NCBI GenBank assembly: GCA_023412745.1
Contig: JAEZBZ010000093.1
Span: 1-15,768, forward strand
Direction of reading: 5' to 3'
DNA from: Pseudomonadota bacterium
GTDB taxonomy: Bacteria > Pseudomonadota > Alphaproteobacteria > Rhizobiales > Hyphomicrobiaceae
Length of the DNA: 15,768 bases
The notes below the pieces were generated by a model, which saw only the letters and a program-made list of their open reading frames with translations, had not been told where the DNA came from and did not search any database. Of this stretch, positions 6,794 to 12,912 are shown in pieces. The position numbers and the translations under genes were made by a program. Position 1 is the stretch's first letter; every line of letters begins with the position of its first letter.

Positions 6794-7276
6794 TTATGAG
6801 CCGCCTGCGCCGGCGATCTGGATGCGTTTTTGCTGCTCGAGACCCTTCTTCATATGTGCGCTGATGGTCAGCACGCCTTTGTCAATTCGGGCGTGCATAC
6901 TGTCGTCGTCGATGCCATCGGGTAGGCGGATCCGTCTTTCAAACCGCCCGAAGCGGCGTTCTTTGAGATGCGTTCCGCCGTTGTCTTCCTTGCGCTCCTC
7001 ATGTCGCTCGCCTTTGATCGTGAGCATGCCTTCCTGGAGCATGATTTCGACGTCGTCCGGGTTGACGCCAGGCAGATCCATCTCAAGTTGAAGTTCCTCG
7101 CCTTCCATCTTGACGTCGAGCTGGGGGGTGAGTGCGTCGGACGAAAGTGACCTCACCATTGGCGCGAAGCCTTCGCCGAGGAAGCGGTCGAACACTTGGT
7201 CGAGCTCTCGCCGGATGTCTGACAGTGGATCGTTCCTGTAGGGGTCCGTGAACCGCCGCGGAAGCATGCTGGGCAT
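6794..7276 (-). CDS. Small heat-shock protein, Hsp20/alpha-crystallin family
   Basis: ATP-independent holdase (160 aa) that binds unfolding proteins in the cytoplasm. The N-terminal arm (RRFTDPYRNDPLSDIRRELDQVFDRF) is followed by the alpha-crystallin domain at about 50-142: PQLDVKMEGEELQLEMDLPG, VNPDDVEIMLQEGMLTIKGER, a Glu/Lys-rich loop, and FGRFERRIRLPDGID. The conserved Gly-Val-Leu motif is in KGVLTISA at 133-140. The C-terminal tail has the IxI-like motif IQI at 152-154, used for oligomer contacts. The ATG at 7276 has AGGAG 8 nt upstream. A perfect EcfG promoter precedes it; I saw no CIRCE or ROSE-like element, which differs from many rhizobial hsp20 genes. Confidence 0.95.
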   Translation of the reverse strand: MPSMLPRRFTDPYRNDPLSDIRRELDQVFDRFLGEGFAPMVRSLSSDALTPQLDVKMEGEELQLEMDLPGVNPDDVEIMLQEGMLTIKGERHEERKEDNGGTHLKERRFGRFERRIRLPDGIDDDSMHARIDKGVLTISAHMKKGLEQQKRIQIAGAGGS

Positions 7277-7310
7277 GGCTTAACTCCTGGCTCTATACTG
7301 ACGCGATTAC

Positions 7311-7336
7311 AACGCGCGCTCCGGGAGCGGCGTTCC
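7311..7336 (-). promoter_or_regulatory. Perfect EcfG-type promoter of hsp20
   Basis: Minus strand: GGAAC (7332-7336), 17 nt, CGTT (7311-7314), exact match, with the -10 ending 34 nt before the start codon. Confidence 0.87.
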
Positions 7337-7480
7337 GCGTGGCCAGAGCGGGCGGCGAAAGCTGTTTGAAGTGCAGTCGATGTCGCAGCCATCTTCACGC
7401 GTCCCATTGGAGCGCCGCAAATGATATGGCTTCGGAGCGGCGGGCTATGGCTTGCCGTTTGTTTAGTTACGGATCAAGTC

Positions 7481-7506
7481 GGAACTATTCAACCAACGCT
7501 AACGTT
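7481..7506 (+). promoter_or_regulatory. Perfect EcfG-type promoter of the DUF378 gene
   Basis: Plus strand: GGAAC (7481-7485), 17 nt, CGTT (7503-7506), exact match, with the -10 ending 35 nt before the ATG at 7542. The interval 7337-7480 between this and the hsp20 promoter holds nothing else I can recognise. Confidence 0.88.
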
Positions 7507-7541
7507 GAATTCGCAGTCAAATTGCTGTGTGAGGAGAGATT

Positions 7542-7778
7542 ATGAAAACCCTCAACTTGCTGACCCTCTTGCTTGTTATTGTGGGCGGGTTGAATTGGGG
7601 GCTTGTTGGACTCTTTAATCTGGATCTCGTGTCCGCGATCTTCGGCACATTCTCGCGCCTGATCTATGTGCTCGTCGGGTTGTCTGCGCTTTACCAGCTT
7701 GTGCCGTTCTCGCAGGCTCTGTCAACCGATGAAGTTCTCGCGGAACGAAGCTCGGGCCGCCGGGATCGTTTCGAGTGA
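7542..7778 (+). CDS. DUF378-family small membrane protein
   Basis: A 78-residue protein of the DUF378 (YuzA-like) family. There are two hydrophobic helices: 5-27, containing the family hallmark GGLNWGLVGLF, and 38-58 (SRLIYVLVGLSALYQLVPF). A hydrophilic basic tail follows (AERSSGRRDRFE). The family is widespread, membrane-bound and of unknown function. The start is well supported by GAGGAG 7 nt upstream. A perfect EcfG promoter lies in front and a terminator hairpin starts 30 nt after the stop, so it is a single-gene member of the stress regulon. Confidence 0.92.
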   Translation: MKTLNLLTLLLVIVGGLNWGLVGLFNLDLVSAIFGTFSRLIYVLVGLSALYQLVPFSQALSTDEVLAERSSGRRDRFE

Positions 7779-7808
7779 TCGGGGTTCAAGATAACAGCCA
7801 ACGCCCTT

Positions 7809-7836
7809 GAGCCGGCGGATTGTCCGTCGGCTCTTT
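7809..7836 (+). terminator. Intrinsic terminator after the DUF378 gene
   Basis: An 11-bp stem GAGCCGGCGGA/TCCGTCGGCTC (one G-U pair) with the 3-nt loop TTG, followed by a short T-rich stretch. It lies between the convergent DUF378 and MarR genes. Confidence 0.75.
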
Positions 7837-7859
7837 GCATTTCTGATGACCACTCGTGA

Positions 7860-8321
7860 TCAGTCCATCTCACCGCCGCGGCGGCGTTCGCAGTTCTCAG
7901 CCAAAGTGGTGAGGGCAGCGACTAGCGCATCGCGTTGGCGCGCCGGCACCATACTCAACACTTGTTCGTCGACGCGGTCGACGGCAGGGCGAACGGACGA
8001 CAGCTTGGCGCGTCCCTGACGCGTCAGCTTCACGGTGTAGGCCCGCCTGTCCGTCGGACTTCTGCGGCGCACGACAAAGTTCTTCGCCAGCAGGCGTTGT
8101 ACCACCTCTGAAAGCGTGGACCGGTCGATGCCTGTTTGCTTGGTCAGCATCGCCTGCGACGCACCGTCTTCCAAATTGTCGAGCGCTGCCAGTACCGCGA
8201 ACTGGCGAGGCGTCATGACGTCGATTTCGCCTTCGAACATGTTCGATGCACACTGCATTGCTCGGTAAAGCAAGTGCAGCACGGAGCGGTTCAAGCTCTT
8301 CTCTTGGTATATCATGGCCAT
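7860..8321 (-). CDS. MarR-family transcriptional regulator
   Basis: A 153-residue dimeric winged-helix repressor/regulator. After an N-terminal dimerisation helix (LNRSVLHLLYRAMQCASNMF) come the DNA-binding helices (TPRQFAVLAALDN, QAMLTKQTGIDRSTLSEVVQRLLAK). The wing carries the typical basic DRR segment (RRRSPTDRRAYTVKLT at 85-100). The C-terminal helices complete the dimer interface. Cys24 and Cys144 are its only cysteines; whether they sense oxidants is not known. ATG codons at 8321 and 8315 are both possible and neither has a strong ribosome site. An EcfG-like element overlaps the end of ligD just upstream, and an imperfect TTGTCA-N6-TGTCAA dyad sits between that -10 and the start, a possible self-operator. 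No obvious target gene is adjacent. Confidence 0.93.
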   Translation of the reverse strand: MAMIYQEKSLNRSVLHLLYRAMQCASNMFEGEIDVMTPRQFAVLAALDNLEDGASQAMLTKQTGIDRSTLSEVVQRLLAKNFVVRRRSPTDRRAYTVKLTRQGRAKLSSVRPAVDRVDEQVLSMVPARQRDALVAALTTLAENCERRRGGEMD

Positions 8322-8331
8322 CCAGACGCTA

Positions 8332-8349
8332 TTGTCATGTCACTGTCAA
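8332..8349. promoter_or_regulatory. Possible MarR self-operator (imperfect dyad)
   Basis: TTGTCA, 6 nt, TGTCAA: the outer half-sites are nearly symmetrical. It overlaps the first base of the predicted EcfG -10 and the expected start of transcription of the MarR gene. MarR proteins typically bind such 16-20 bp dyads in their own promoters. Inference only. Confidence 0.35.
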
Positions 8350-8374
8350 ACCCGGTGAGGTTCATTCAGGTTCC
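8349..8374 (-). promoter_or_regulatory. EcfG-like promoter of the MarR gene, inside the ligD 3' end
   Basis: Minus strand: GGAAC (8370-8374), 17 nt, GGTT (8349-8352). It matches the consensus except for the variable first -10 base. The -35 lies across the last codons of ligD (stop at 8366-8368); the -10 is 28 nt before the MarR start. Confidence 0.6.
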
Positions 8375-10846
8375 CGTTTTGCGCGCTTTGCCACTGGATG
8401 TGATCCGGGCTCTGCGTTTGGATGATCGGGGTTCCGCCTTTTGGAGTGAGGGCGCCAGCTTCTGCCTAAGCTCTAGGAAGCCAGCCCACGGATCTGCGGG
8501 CAAATGATCCAGGCGCGAAATCAGATTGGAGACGGTATAATGCGCCGGTCCGATTTCGGCGCTGAGTTCGTCCCACGCCAAGGGCGTGGATACGGGAGCG
8601 CCGACGCGCGCGCGGGTTGAATAGGCGGCAACCGCTGTCGCGCCACGGCTATTGCGCAGGTAGTCGATAAAAATGCGCTTGTTCCGGTGTTTTTTTGTTA
8701 GCGCAGCCGTGTAGTCGGTGGGGTGTTTGCGGGCCAGTTCCTCGGAAATAGAGTGGCAGAACTCTTTTGCGGTTTCCCAATCGGCGCCGGGGTTCAATGG
8801 AACGACGACGTGCAATCCCTTGCCGCCTGTGGTTTTGACGAAGCTCTCCAGATCGTTTCTGGCGAGCAGGTCGCGAACGCGCAAAGCACCTTCCATAACA
8901 TCTATCCACTGCATGCCGGGGCCCGGATCGAGATCGAATGTTAGTCGGTCGGCAACCTCGATATTTTCTGTAACGGCGCCCCACGGATGGATTTCCAGAA
9001 CGCTCGATTGGACGAGAGCAAGCAACCCGTCGAGAGAGTCGATATAGAGGCTATCCTGGTTCTCGCCTTTCGGGCGTATGCGGCGCACGGCCTCATCCAG
9101 CCCTGCCCACGCATGCTTCTGGAAGAAGCAGCCTTCGGAAATGCCTTCCGGGCAGCGCAACAGGCTGAGTGGGCGGCGGACAATATGCGGTTCGATCCAC
9201 GGCCAAATTGCAGTGTAGAATTGCGCCAATCCGAGCTTCGTTACGCCGGCGTCCGGCCAAAGCAGCCGTTCTGGATGCGTGAACTTGCGTTCGTCAAGGT
9301 CAGGCAATGTTTCGGCCGGAACCACGGAAGCCTCCTTCGTGACATCGCGGGCCGGTTTGTCTTCGCGCAGTCCGCGAAACACTGCGTGACGGATGAGCCC
9401 GCCTTGGGTCCATGTGCGAAACTCGACTTCAACTACGATTTCCGGTTCGATCCATCGTAGCCCGCGCCCGGATTCTTCATTCGGTTTGCGCGACAACGGC
9501 GTCGTTTTTCGGCGCAACGTATCGAGCAATTTGAATAGCTCGCGGGTTTCTAGTTCGCTGAAGCCGGTGCCGACACGTCCGCGATAAATAAGCTTGGACT
9601 TTTCGTATTGGCCAAGCGCAAGCGCACCAATTGCCCGGCGCGATGTGGTGGATTGTGAAAAGCCGATGACGACGAATTCCTGCCGCAGGGTGCACTTCGT
9701 CTTTATCCAATCGCGACCGCGGCCCGAGCGGTAGGGGCGGTCGATGCGCTTGGAAACGATGCCTTCAAGTCCCATGCGGCAGGCGTGCTCTAGGACATCT
9801 GCGCCGTTGGCGTTGAGGTGCTCGCTGATGCGGATCGGACTGTCGTCACGAAGATCCGCCAGCATCCGGCGCAATTGAGCAGCGCGTTTGTGCAGAGGAA
9901 ATTCTCGCAGATCCTTGCCTTCACGAAACAGGGCATCGAATGCGTAGTAGCGCAATTTGTCGAGGTCGCCGTTCTTAAGCGCGGCCTGCAGCGCGGAGAA
10001 GCTCGGCACGCCGTTGGTGTCCTCGACGACCAGTTCTCCATCGATGACCGCCGTGTCCGCTGGGATAGCCCCAAATACTTTGCTCAACGGGCCAAATTTG
10101 TCAGTCCAATCGAGGCCGGATCTGGTGAACAGAGCGACGCGGTCGGCGTTCTTGCGAACCTGGATCCGGTAGCCGTCGAACTTGATCTCGTGAATCCATC
10201 TTTTACCACTCGGCGGCTTCTCGGCGAGTTTGGCCAGGCACGGCTCCGTAAATGGCGGTAATTCGGATTTGGCGCGCGCGACGTTTTCTATCGAGCGATT
10301 ACTGATAACGGATTTGGGCGAAGCTTCCAGAATATCCGGGTCGTCAGCGCCGCGCGCATCGTCGTCGTCCGATTTGATCAGCAGCCAGCTTTCCTGCTTT
10401 TCCCGGGGCTTCTTTCTCAAGCGCACGAGGTGCCAGCGCCCCTTCAGTTTGCTACCTTCGAGGGTGAAGGCGAGGTGCCCTTTTTCCAGCCCCTTGTGGG
10501 GATCGCCCTCGGGAAGCCACAATCCCCGATCCCAAACGATAACCGAGCCTGCGCCATACTGCCCTTGCGGGATGTTGCCCTCGAAATCGGCGTAATCGAT
10601 GGGGTGGTCTTCCACGTGGATGGCAAGGCGCTTTTCACCTGGAACCAGGCTCGGTCCCTTGGCGACGGCCCAGCTCTTCAATGTCCCATCGAGTTCCAGC
10701 CGGAGATCATAGTGGAGGCGTCGCGCCGCATGCTTCTGCACGACGAAGAGCAGCTCGGTCTTCGCCGATTTTCGCGCACGGCCGCGAGGTTCGGAGGTTT
10801 CGGAAAAATTGCGTTTCGCAGAGTAAGTGCGCAGCTCTCCGCTCAC
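8366..10846 (-). CDS. ligD: ATP-dependent DNA ligase D, PE-Lig-Pol (non-homologous end joining)
   Basis: End-joining ligase (826 aa) that trims, fills and seals double-strand breaks with Ku. The order is phosphoesterase, ligase, polymerase, as in Pseudomonas LigD. The 3'-phosphoesterase (about 12-160) has QKHAARRLHYDLRLEL with His39, His45 and Asp47. The ligase (about 200-500) has catalytic Lys222 in EIKFDGYR, YAFDALF, GLEGIVSKR and WIKTKC. The archaeo-eukaryotic-primase-type polymerase (about 520-795) has metal ligands Asp638/Asp640 in DLDPG, TGGKGLH, and Asp728 in FIDYLR. A basic tail follows. The GTG start overlaps the ku stop by 4 nt (GTGA) with GGAGAG upstream, so Ku and LigD are translationally coupled. 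All catalytic motifs are intact. No promoter of its own is visible. Confidence 0.97.
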   Translation of the reverse strand: MSGELRTYSAKRNFSETSEPRGRARKSAKTELLFVVQKHAARRLHYDLRLELDGTLKSWAVAKGPSLVPGEKRLAIHVEDHPIDYADFEGNIPQGQYGAGSVIVWDRGLWLPEGDPHKGLEKGHLAFTLEGSKLKGRWHLVRLRKKPREKQESWLLIKSDDDDARGADDPDILEASPKSVISNRSIENVARAKSELPPFTEPCLAKLAEKPPSGKRWIHEIKFDGYRIQVRKNADRVALFTRSGLDWTDKFGPLSKVFGAIPADTAVIDGELVVEDTNGVPSFSALQAALKNGDLDKLRYYAFDALFREGKDLREFPLHKRAAQLRRMLADLRDDSPIRISEHLNANGADVLEHACRMGLEGIVSKRIDRPYRSGRGRDWIKTKCTLRQEFVVIGFSQSTTSRRAIGALALGQYEKSKLIYRGRVGTGFSELETRELFKLLDTLRRKTTPLSRKPNEESGRGLRWIEPEIVVEVEFRTWTQGGLIRHAVFRGLREDKPARDVTKEASVVPAETLPDLDERKFTHPERLLWPDAGVTKLGLAQFYTAIWPWIEPHIVRRPLSLLRCPEGISEGCFFQKHAWAGLDEAVRRIRPKGENQDSLYIDSLDGLLALVQSSVLEIHPWGAVTENIEVADRLTFDLDPGPGMQWIDVMEGALRVRDLLARNDLESFVKTTGGKGLHVVVPLNPGADWETAKEFCHSISEELARKHPTDYTAALTKKHRNKRIFIDYLRNSRGATAVAAYSTRARVGAPVSTPLAWDELSAEIGPAHYTVSNLISRLDHLPADPWAGFLELRQKLAPSLQKAEPRSSKRRARITSSGKARKTGT

Positions 10847-11724
10847 GAAGCTCTCCTGGTGGCGGACTTGCGGCTCGATCCACGGGTGGTGCGCGCAGAG
10901 GCCCGTGCTGGCGCACGCCGCGCGCGCGAAGTCGAGCGGGCGTTGGCCGGTTCTTTCTCAAGGCTGCGGCGCAGCGCATCCATGAGGTTGACGGTCGGGC
11001 TAGGCCTTGGTGAGGCGGCGGCTGCTGGCGCGGACTTGCCGGATTGCTTCGATTCAATCAGGGCCACCAGTGCCTGCTCGTAGCGATCCTGGAATTTCTT
11101 CGGATCGAATGTCGCAGTTTTGCGATCGATGATATCCATCGCGATCGACAGCATTTCATCCGGTAGTTCCGTTTTTGAAATGTGCTCGAAATACGCGGCA
11201 TCGCTGCGCACTTCGTTGTCGGTCCGCAGCGTCATCGCGACAAGGCCGGCACCACGCGGTTCCAGCATCAGCAGCCGCTCGCGGCGCGCCATGACGATGC
11301 GGGCCAAGCCGACCATTTTCTTGCGCTGCATGGCTTCTCGGATGACCAGATAGGCTTCTTCGCCGACCTTGTCGTCCGGTGCCAGATAGTAGGGGGTGTC
11401 GAGATAAAGCTCGTCGACTTCCGCGCGCGGCACGAAATTGTCGATGTCGATCGTATGCGTGCTTTCGATCTTGATGTCGTCGATTTCTTCATCCTCGACG
11501 TGGATGTATTGGTTCTTACCGATCGCGTAGCCGCGCACGCGATTTTCCGGCTCGACGGGTTTCTCCGTTTCGCTGTCCACGACGAGATAGCGAGTCCGAT
11601 TGCCGGTTTCGCGATTCAGAATGTTGAATGACACCCGTTCGCGGGTGCTGACCGCCGGATACATTTCCACCGGGCAGGAAACCAGCGACAGCTTCAAATA
11701 GCCCTTCCAACTCGGCCGGGGCAT
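10843..11724 (-). CDS. ku: Ku protein (DNA end-binding, end joining)
   Basis: Bacterial Ku homodimer subunit (293 aa) that threads onto broken DNA ends and recruits LigD. The conserved core starts RPSWKGYLKLSLVSCPVEMY and includes NRTRYLVVDSE, VRGYAIGKNQYIHVEDEEID, DELYLDTPYYLAPDD, EAYLVIREAMQRKKMVGLAR and LEPRGAGLVAMTLR. The segment ISKTELPDEMLSIAMDII and the KFQDRYEQALVALIE helix complete it. A long Ala/Arg/Ser-rich basic tail (about 240-293) is typical of bacterial Ku and probably binds DNA. The ATG at 11724 is preferred to a GTG at 11733 because AGGTGA, the ribosome site, covers the GTG. It lies 66 nt after the proline-rich gene, and only a weak 6-bp hairpin is seen in the gap. Confidence 0.96.
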   Translation of the reverse strand: MPRPSWKGYLKLSLVSCPVEMYPAVSTRERVSFNILNRETGNRTRYLVVDSETEKPVEPENRVRGYAIGKNQYIHVEDEEIDDIKIESTHTIDIDNFVPRAEVDELYLDTPYYLAPDDKVGEEAYLVIREAMQRKKMVGLARIVMARRERLLMLEPRGAGLVAMTLRTDNEVRSDAAYFEHISKTELPDEMLSIAMDIIDRKTATFDPKKFQDRYEQALVALIESKQSGKSAPAAAASPRPSPTVNLMDALRRSLEKEPANARSTSRARRAPARASARTTRGSSRKSATRRAS

Positions 11725-11790
11725 TGCAGTCACCTCAAACGCGGTACAAATAATGAAGGTGTGCTATGCCGTCGTGACGGCGACGGCTTA

Positions 11791-11946
11791 TTATCTATGC
11801 CGAACCTTGTCCGGCTCGCCGACTGGATCGCGTGCCGGTCCGGTCGGGGTCCGTGTTGGATCTATCGGTGGCGGGGTCGGCATGGGATCCGGAACCTGGC
11901 CCGGTACATCTCCTGGCTTTGGGGGATTGGGATCGGGATGGGGCAA
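11791..11946 (-). CDS. Small proline-rich (PDPNP) protein, TTG start, unknown function
   Basis: A 51-residue ORF, MPHPDPNPPKPGDVPGQVPD then PMPTPPPIDPTRTPTGPARD and PVGEPDKVRHR. About a third of the residues are proline, with repeated PDP/PTP turns, so it must be extended and disordered. The TTG start at 11944-11946 is supported by an exact AGGAGG 5 nt upstream (11952-11957). It sits 24 nt after the KGG gene and 66 nt before ku, on the same strand, so it is part of that run. The opposite strand carries a Gly-rich ORF (11753-11974) without a ribosome site, which I take to be its shadow. No signal peptide or known domain is seen. Confidence 0.65.
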   Translation of the reverse strand: MPHPDPNPPKPGDVPGQVPDPMPTPPPIDPTRTPTGPARDPVGEPDKVRHR

Positions 11947-11970
11947 CAAAACCTCCTGTCCGTTTGATAT

Positions 11971-12375
11971 CTAGCGAGACCTACTTTCGCCGCCTTTTCG
12001 GCCGGCCTGAGCAGCCAAGCCGCGATCCTGGGAGAAGCTGCGCTTCTCGGCCGGAACGCTTTCGCCTCCCTTCCGCCCGGCTTGCGCAGCGAGATCATGG
12101 TTTTGTGAAAAGCTCCGTTTCTCGCGGGGAACGCTCTCGCCGCCCTTGCGTCCTGCCTGCGCAGCGAGGCCGTGATTTTGTGAAAAGCTCCGCTTTTCAG
12201 CGGGAACACTGGCGCCACCCTTCCTGCCCGCCTGCGAAGCTAAGCTAGGATTCTGTGAGAAGCTTCTTTTGAACGGCGGCACGCTTTCACCGCCCTTGCG
12301 CGCGATACTGCGTTGCTTCTCCGGGTCCATGGAGGCAAATCCGCGCTCTGAAGTTCGCTGTTTCGGCTCGACCAT
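11971..12375 (-). CDS. KGG-repeat stress-induced protein (YciG/GsiB-like)
   Basis: A 134-residue hydrophilic protein made almost entirely of KGG repeats (the 'stress-induced bacterial acidophilic repeat'), known from B. subtilis GsiB and E. coli YciG. It opens with the canonical RGFASMDPEKQRSIARKGGE. Five KGG motifs follow at exact 25-residue intervals (27, 52, 77, 102, 127), in units of the form SFSQN-x2-LAAQAGRKGGESVP-x-EKR. The protein is very rich in Lys, Arg, Gly, Ser and Gln and is likely disordered; a hydrophilin-like protective role under drying or osmotic stress is inferred. The ATG at 12375 has AGGA upstream and a perfect EcfG promoter 34 nt away. It is the first gene of the run leading to ku and ligD. 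Confidence 0.92.
   Translation of the reverse strand: MVEPKQRTSERGFASMDPEKQRSIARKGGESVPPFKRSFSQNPSLASQAGRKGGASVPAEKRSFSQNHGLAAQAGRKGGESVPREKRSFSQNHDLAAQAGRKGGESVPAEKRSFSQDRGLAAQAGRKGGESRSR
12028..12300 (-). repeat. 75-bp tandem coding repeats within the KGG gene
   Basis: Diverged tandem units of 75 bp, each encoding one 25-residue KGG unit. Units share blocks such as GGAACG-CTCTCGCC and CTGCGCAGCGAG on the plus strand but differ at many third codon positions. The repeats are therefore old and kept by selection on the protein; this is not a fresh DNA duplication or a CRISPR array. Confidence 0.8.
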
Positions 12376-12408
12376 AGGAACGTCCTGACGGTTTCCTCGT
12401 AAGTAGGA

Positions 12409-12433
12409 AACGGTTCGAGACGCGTGTCGTTCC
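12409..12433 (-). promoter_or_regulatory. Perfect EcfG-type promoter of the KGG-(PDP)-ku-ligD run
   Basis: Minus strand: GGAAC (12429-12433), 16 nt, CGTT (12409-12412), exact match. It is divergent from the promoter at 12459-12483, with 25 bp between the two -35 elements. Confidence 0.88.
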
Positions 12434-12458
12434 GTGTTCTCGAACTTGGCGCCAGGTG

Positions 12459-12483
12459 GGAACGCTGCTAGAGGCGTCGCGTT
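12459..12483 (+). promoter_or_regulatory. Perfect EcfG-type promoter of the two small hydrophilic genes
   Basis: Plus strand: GGAAC (12459-12463), 16 nt, CGTT (12480-12483), exact match. Transcription would start near 12490, which makes an ATG at 12490 unlikely as a start and supports the ATG at 12517. Confidence 0.86.
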
Positions 12484-12516
12484 TCCCTCATGAACCCTGG
12501 TCGCAATGAGGAGAAA

Positions 12517-12690
12517 ATGAAGTCACGCAAAAAGACGAACGCTAGCGGAAAATCCGAGCTGGCGAGAGATGCCAAATCGGCCAAAAGGGAAGTGCCGCCG
12601 TGGCGGAAGCCAACTGAGCCGCGCCCGCAGGATAATCCAAAGCCGGTGCGGACAGGACCCTATGACGACCCTTCTCGTCGGCCAGCGTAG
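12517..12690 (+). CDS. Small basic, proline-rich hydrophilic protein (57 aa), unknown function
   Basis: Product MKSRKKTNASGKSELARDAK, then SAKREVPPWRKPTEPRPQDN and PKPVRTGPYDDPSRRPA. It is strongly basic, Pro- and Lys-rich, with no hydrophobic core, and is likely disordered. The start is placed at 12517 because GAGGAGAA lies just upstream; the in-frame ATG at 12490 falls at the expected transcription start and has no ribosome site. A perfect EcfG promoter lies 34 nt upstream. The next gene starts 28 nt after the stop on the same strand. I recognise no family; short proteins ending in such PYDDPSRRP-type tails are common hypothetical proteins in related bacteria, from memory and unverified. 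Confidence 0.7.
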   Translation: MKSRKKTNASGKSELARDAKSAKREVPPWRKPTEPRPQDNPKPVRTGPYDDPSRRPA

Positions 12691-12718
12691 TGATCTGACA
12701 ATCCAGATGAGGTCGGAC

Positions 12719-12856
12719 ATGAGCAAGCAAGAGCAGGGTGCCGGGCAAAAGCCTTCTAAGACGGAACAGCAAAAGCATCAGCGCGATCAGAATATGCCGC
12801 CTGAGAAGGCTGAAAGCGGCAAGGCAATTCCCTTACCTGACAGAAGTGATCGTTAA
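12719..12856 (+). CDS. Small hydrophilic Gln/Lys-rich protein (45 aa), unknown function
   Basis: Product MSKQEQGAGQKPSKTEQQKH, then QRDQNMPPEKAESGKAIPLP and DRSDR. It is fully hydrophilic, rich in Gln, Lys, Glu and Pro, with no predicted fold. The ATG at 12719 has GAGG at about 9 nt upstream; the longer frame from 12569 would overlap the preceding gene in another frame and is rejected. It follows the 57-residue gene by 28 nt and presumably shares its EcfG promoter. A terminator hairpin starts 12 nt after the stop. Composition suggests a hydrophilin-like protein, which is inference only. Confidence 0.6.
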   Translation: MSKQEQGAGQKPSKTEQQKHQRDQNMPPEKAESGKAIPLPDRSDR

Positions 12857-12867
12857 TGGCAAACAAA

Positions 12868-12889
12868 CAGGGCCGCTTGCGCGGCCCTG
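12868..12889. terminator. Hairpin terminator between convergent small genes
   Basis: A 9-bp GC-rich stem CAGGGCCGC/GCGGCCCTG with loop TTGC. On the minus strand it is followed by a T-rich TTTGTTT. It separates the convergent 45-aa gene (plus) and the DUF883-like gene (minus). Confidence 0.75.
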
Positions 12890-12912
12890 ATCGTATTCAT
12901 GGCTTGATTGGT

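Noticed and set aside
7742..7770. GGAAC...CGTT pair at the end of the DUF378 gene
   Set aside because: The spacer is 20 nt, outside the 16-17 nt of EcfG promoters, and it lies inside coding sequence with no gene downstream on that strand.
11753..11974. Plus-strand Gly-rich ORF (73 aa)
   Set aside because: No ribosome site, and it is the complement of the proline-rich 51-aa gene, which has an exact AGGAGG; Gly-rich against Pro-rich is the expected shadow.
12131..12160. GGAAC-N16-CGTC on the plus strand inside the KGG gene
   Set aside because: It arises from the repeat-encoded sequence and has no downstream gene in that orientation.
12028..12300. Regular repeats of about 75 bp suggesting a CRISPR-like array
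   Set aside because: The units are in-frame coding repeats of the KGG protein with third-position divergence and no unique spacers.
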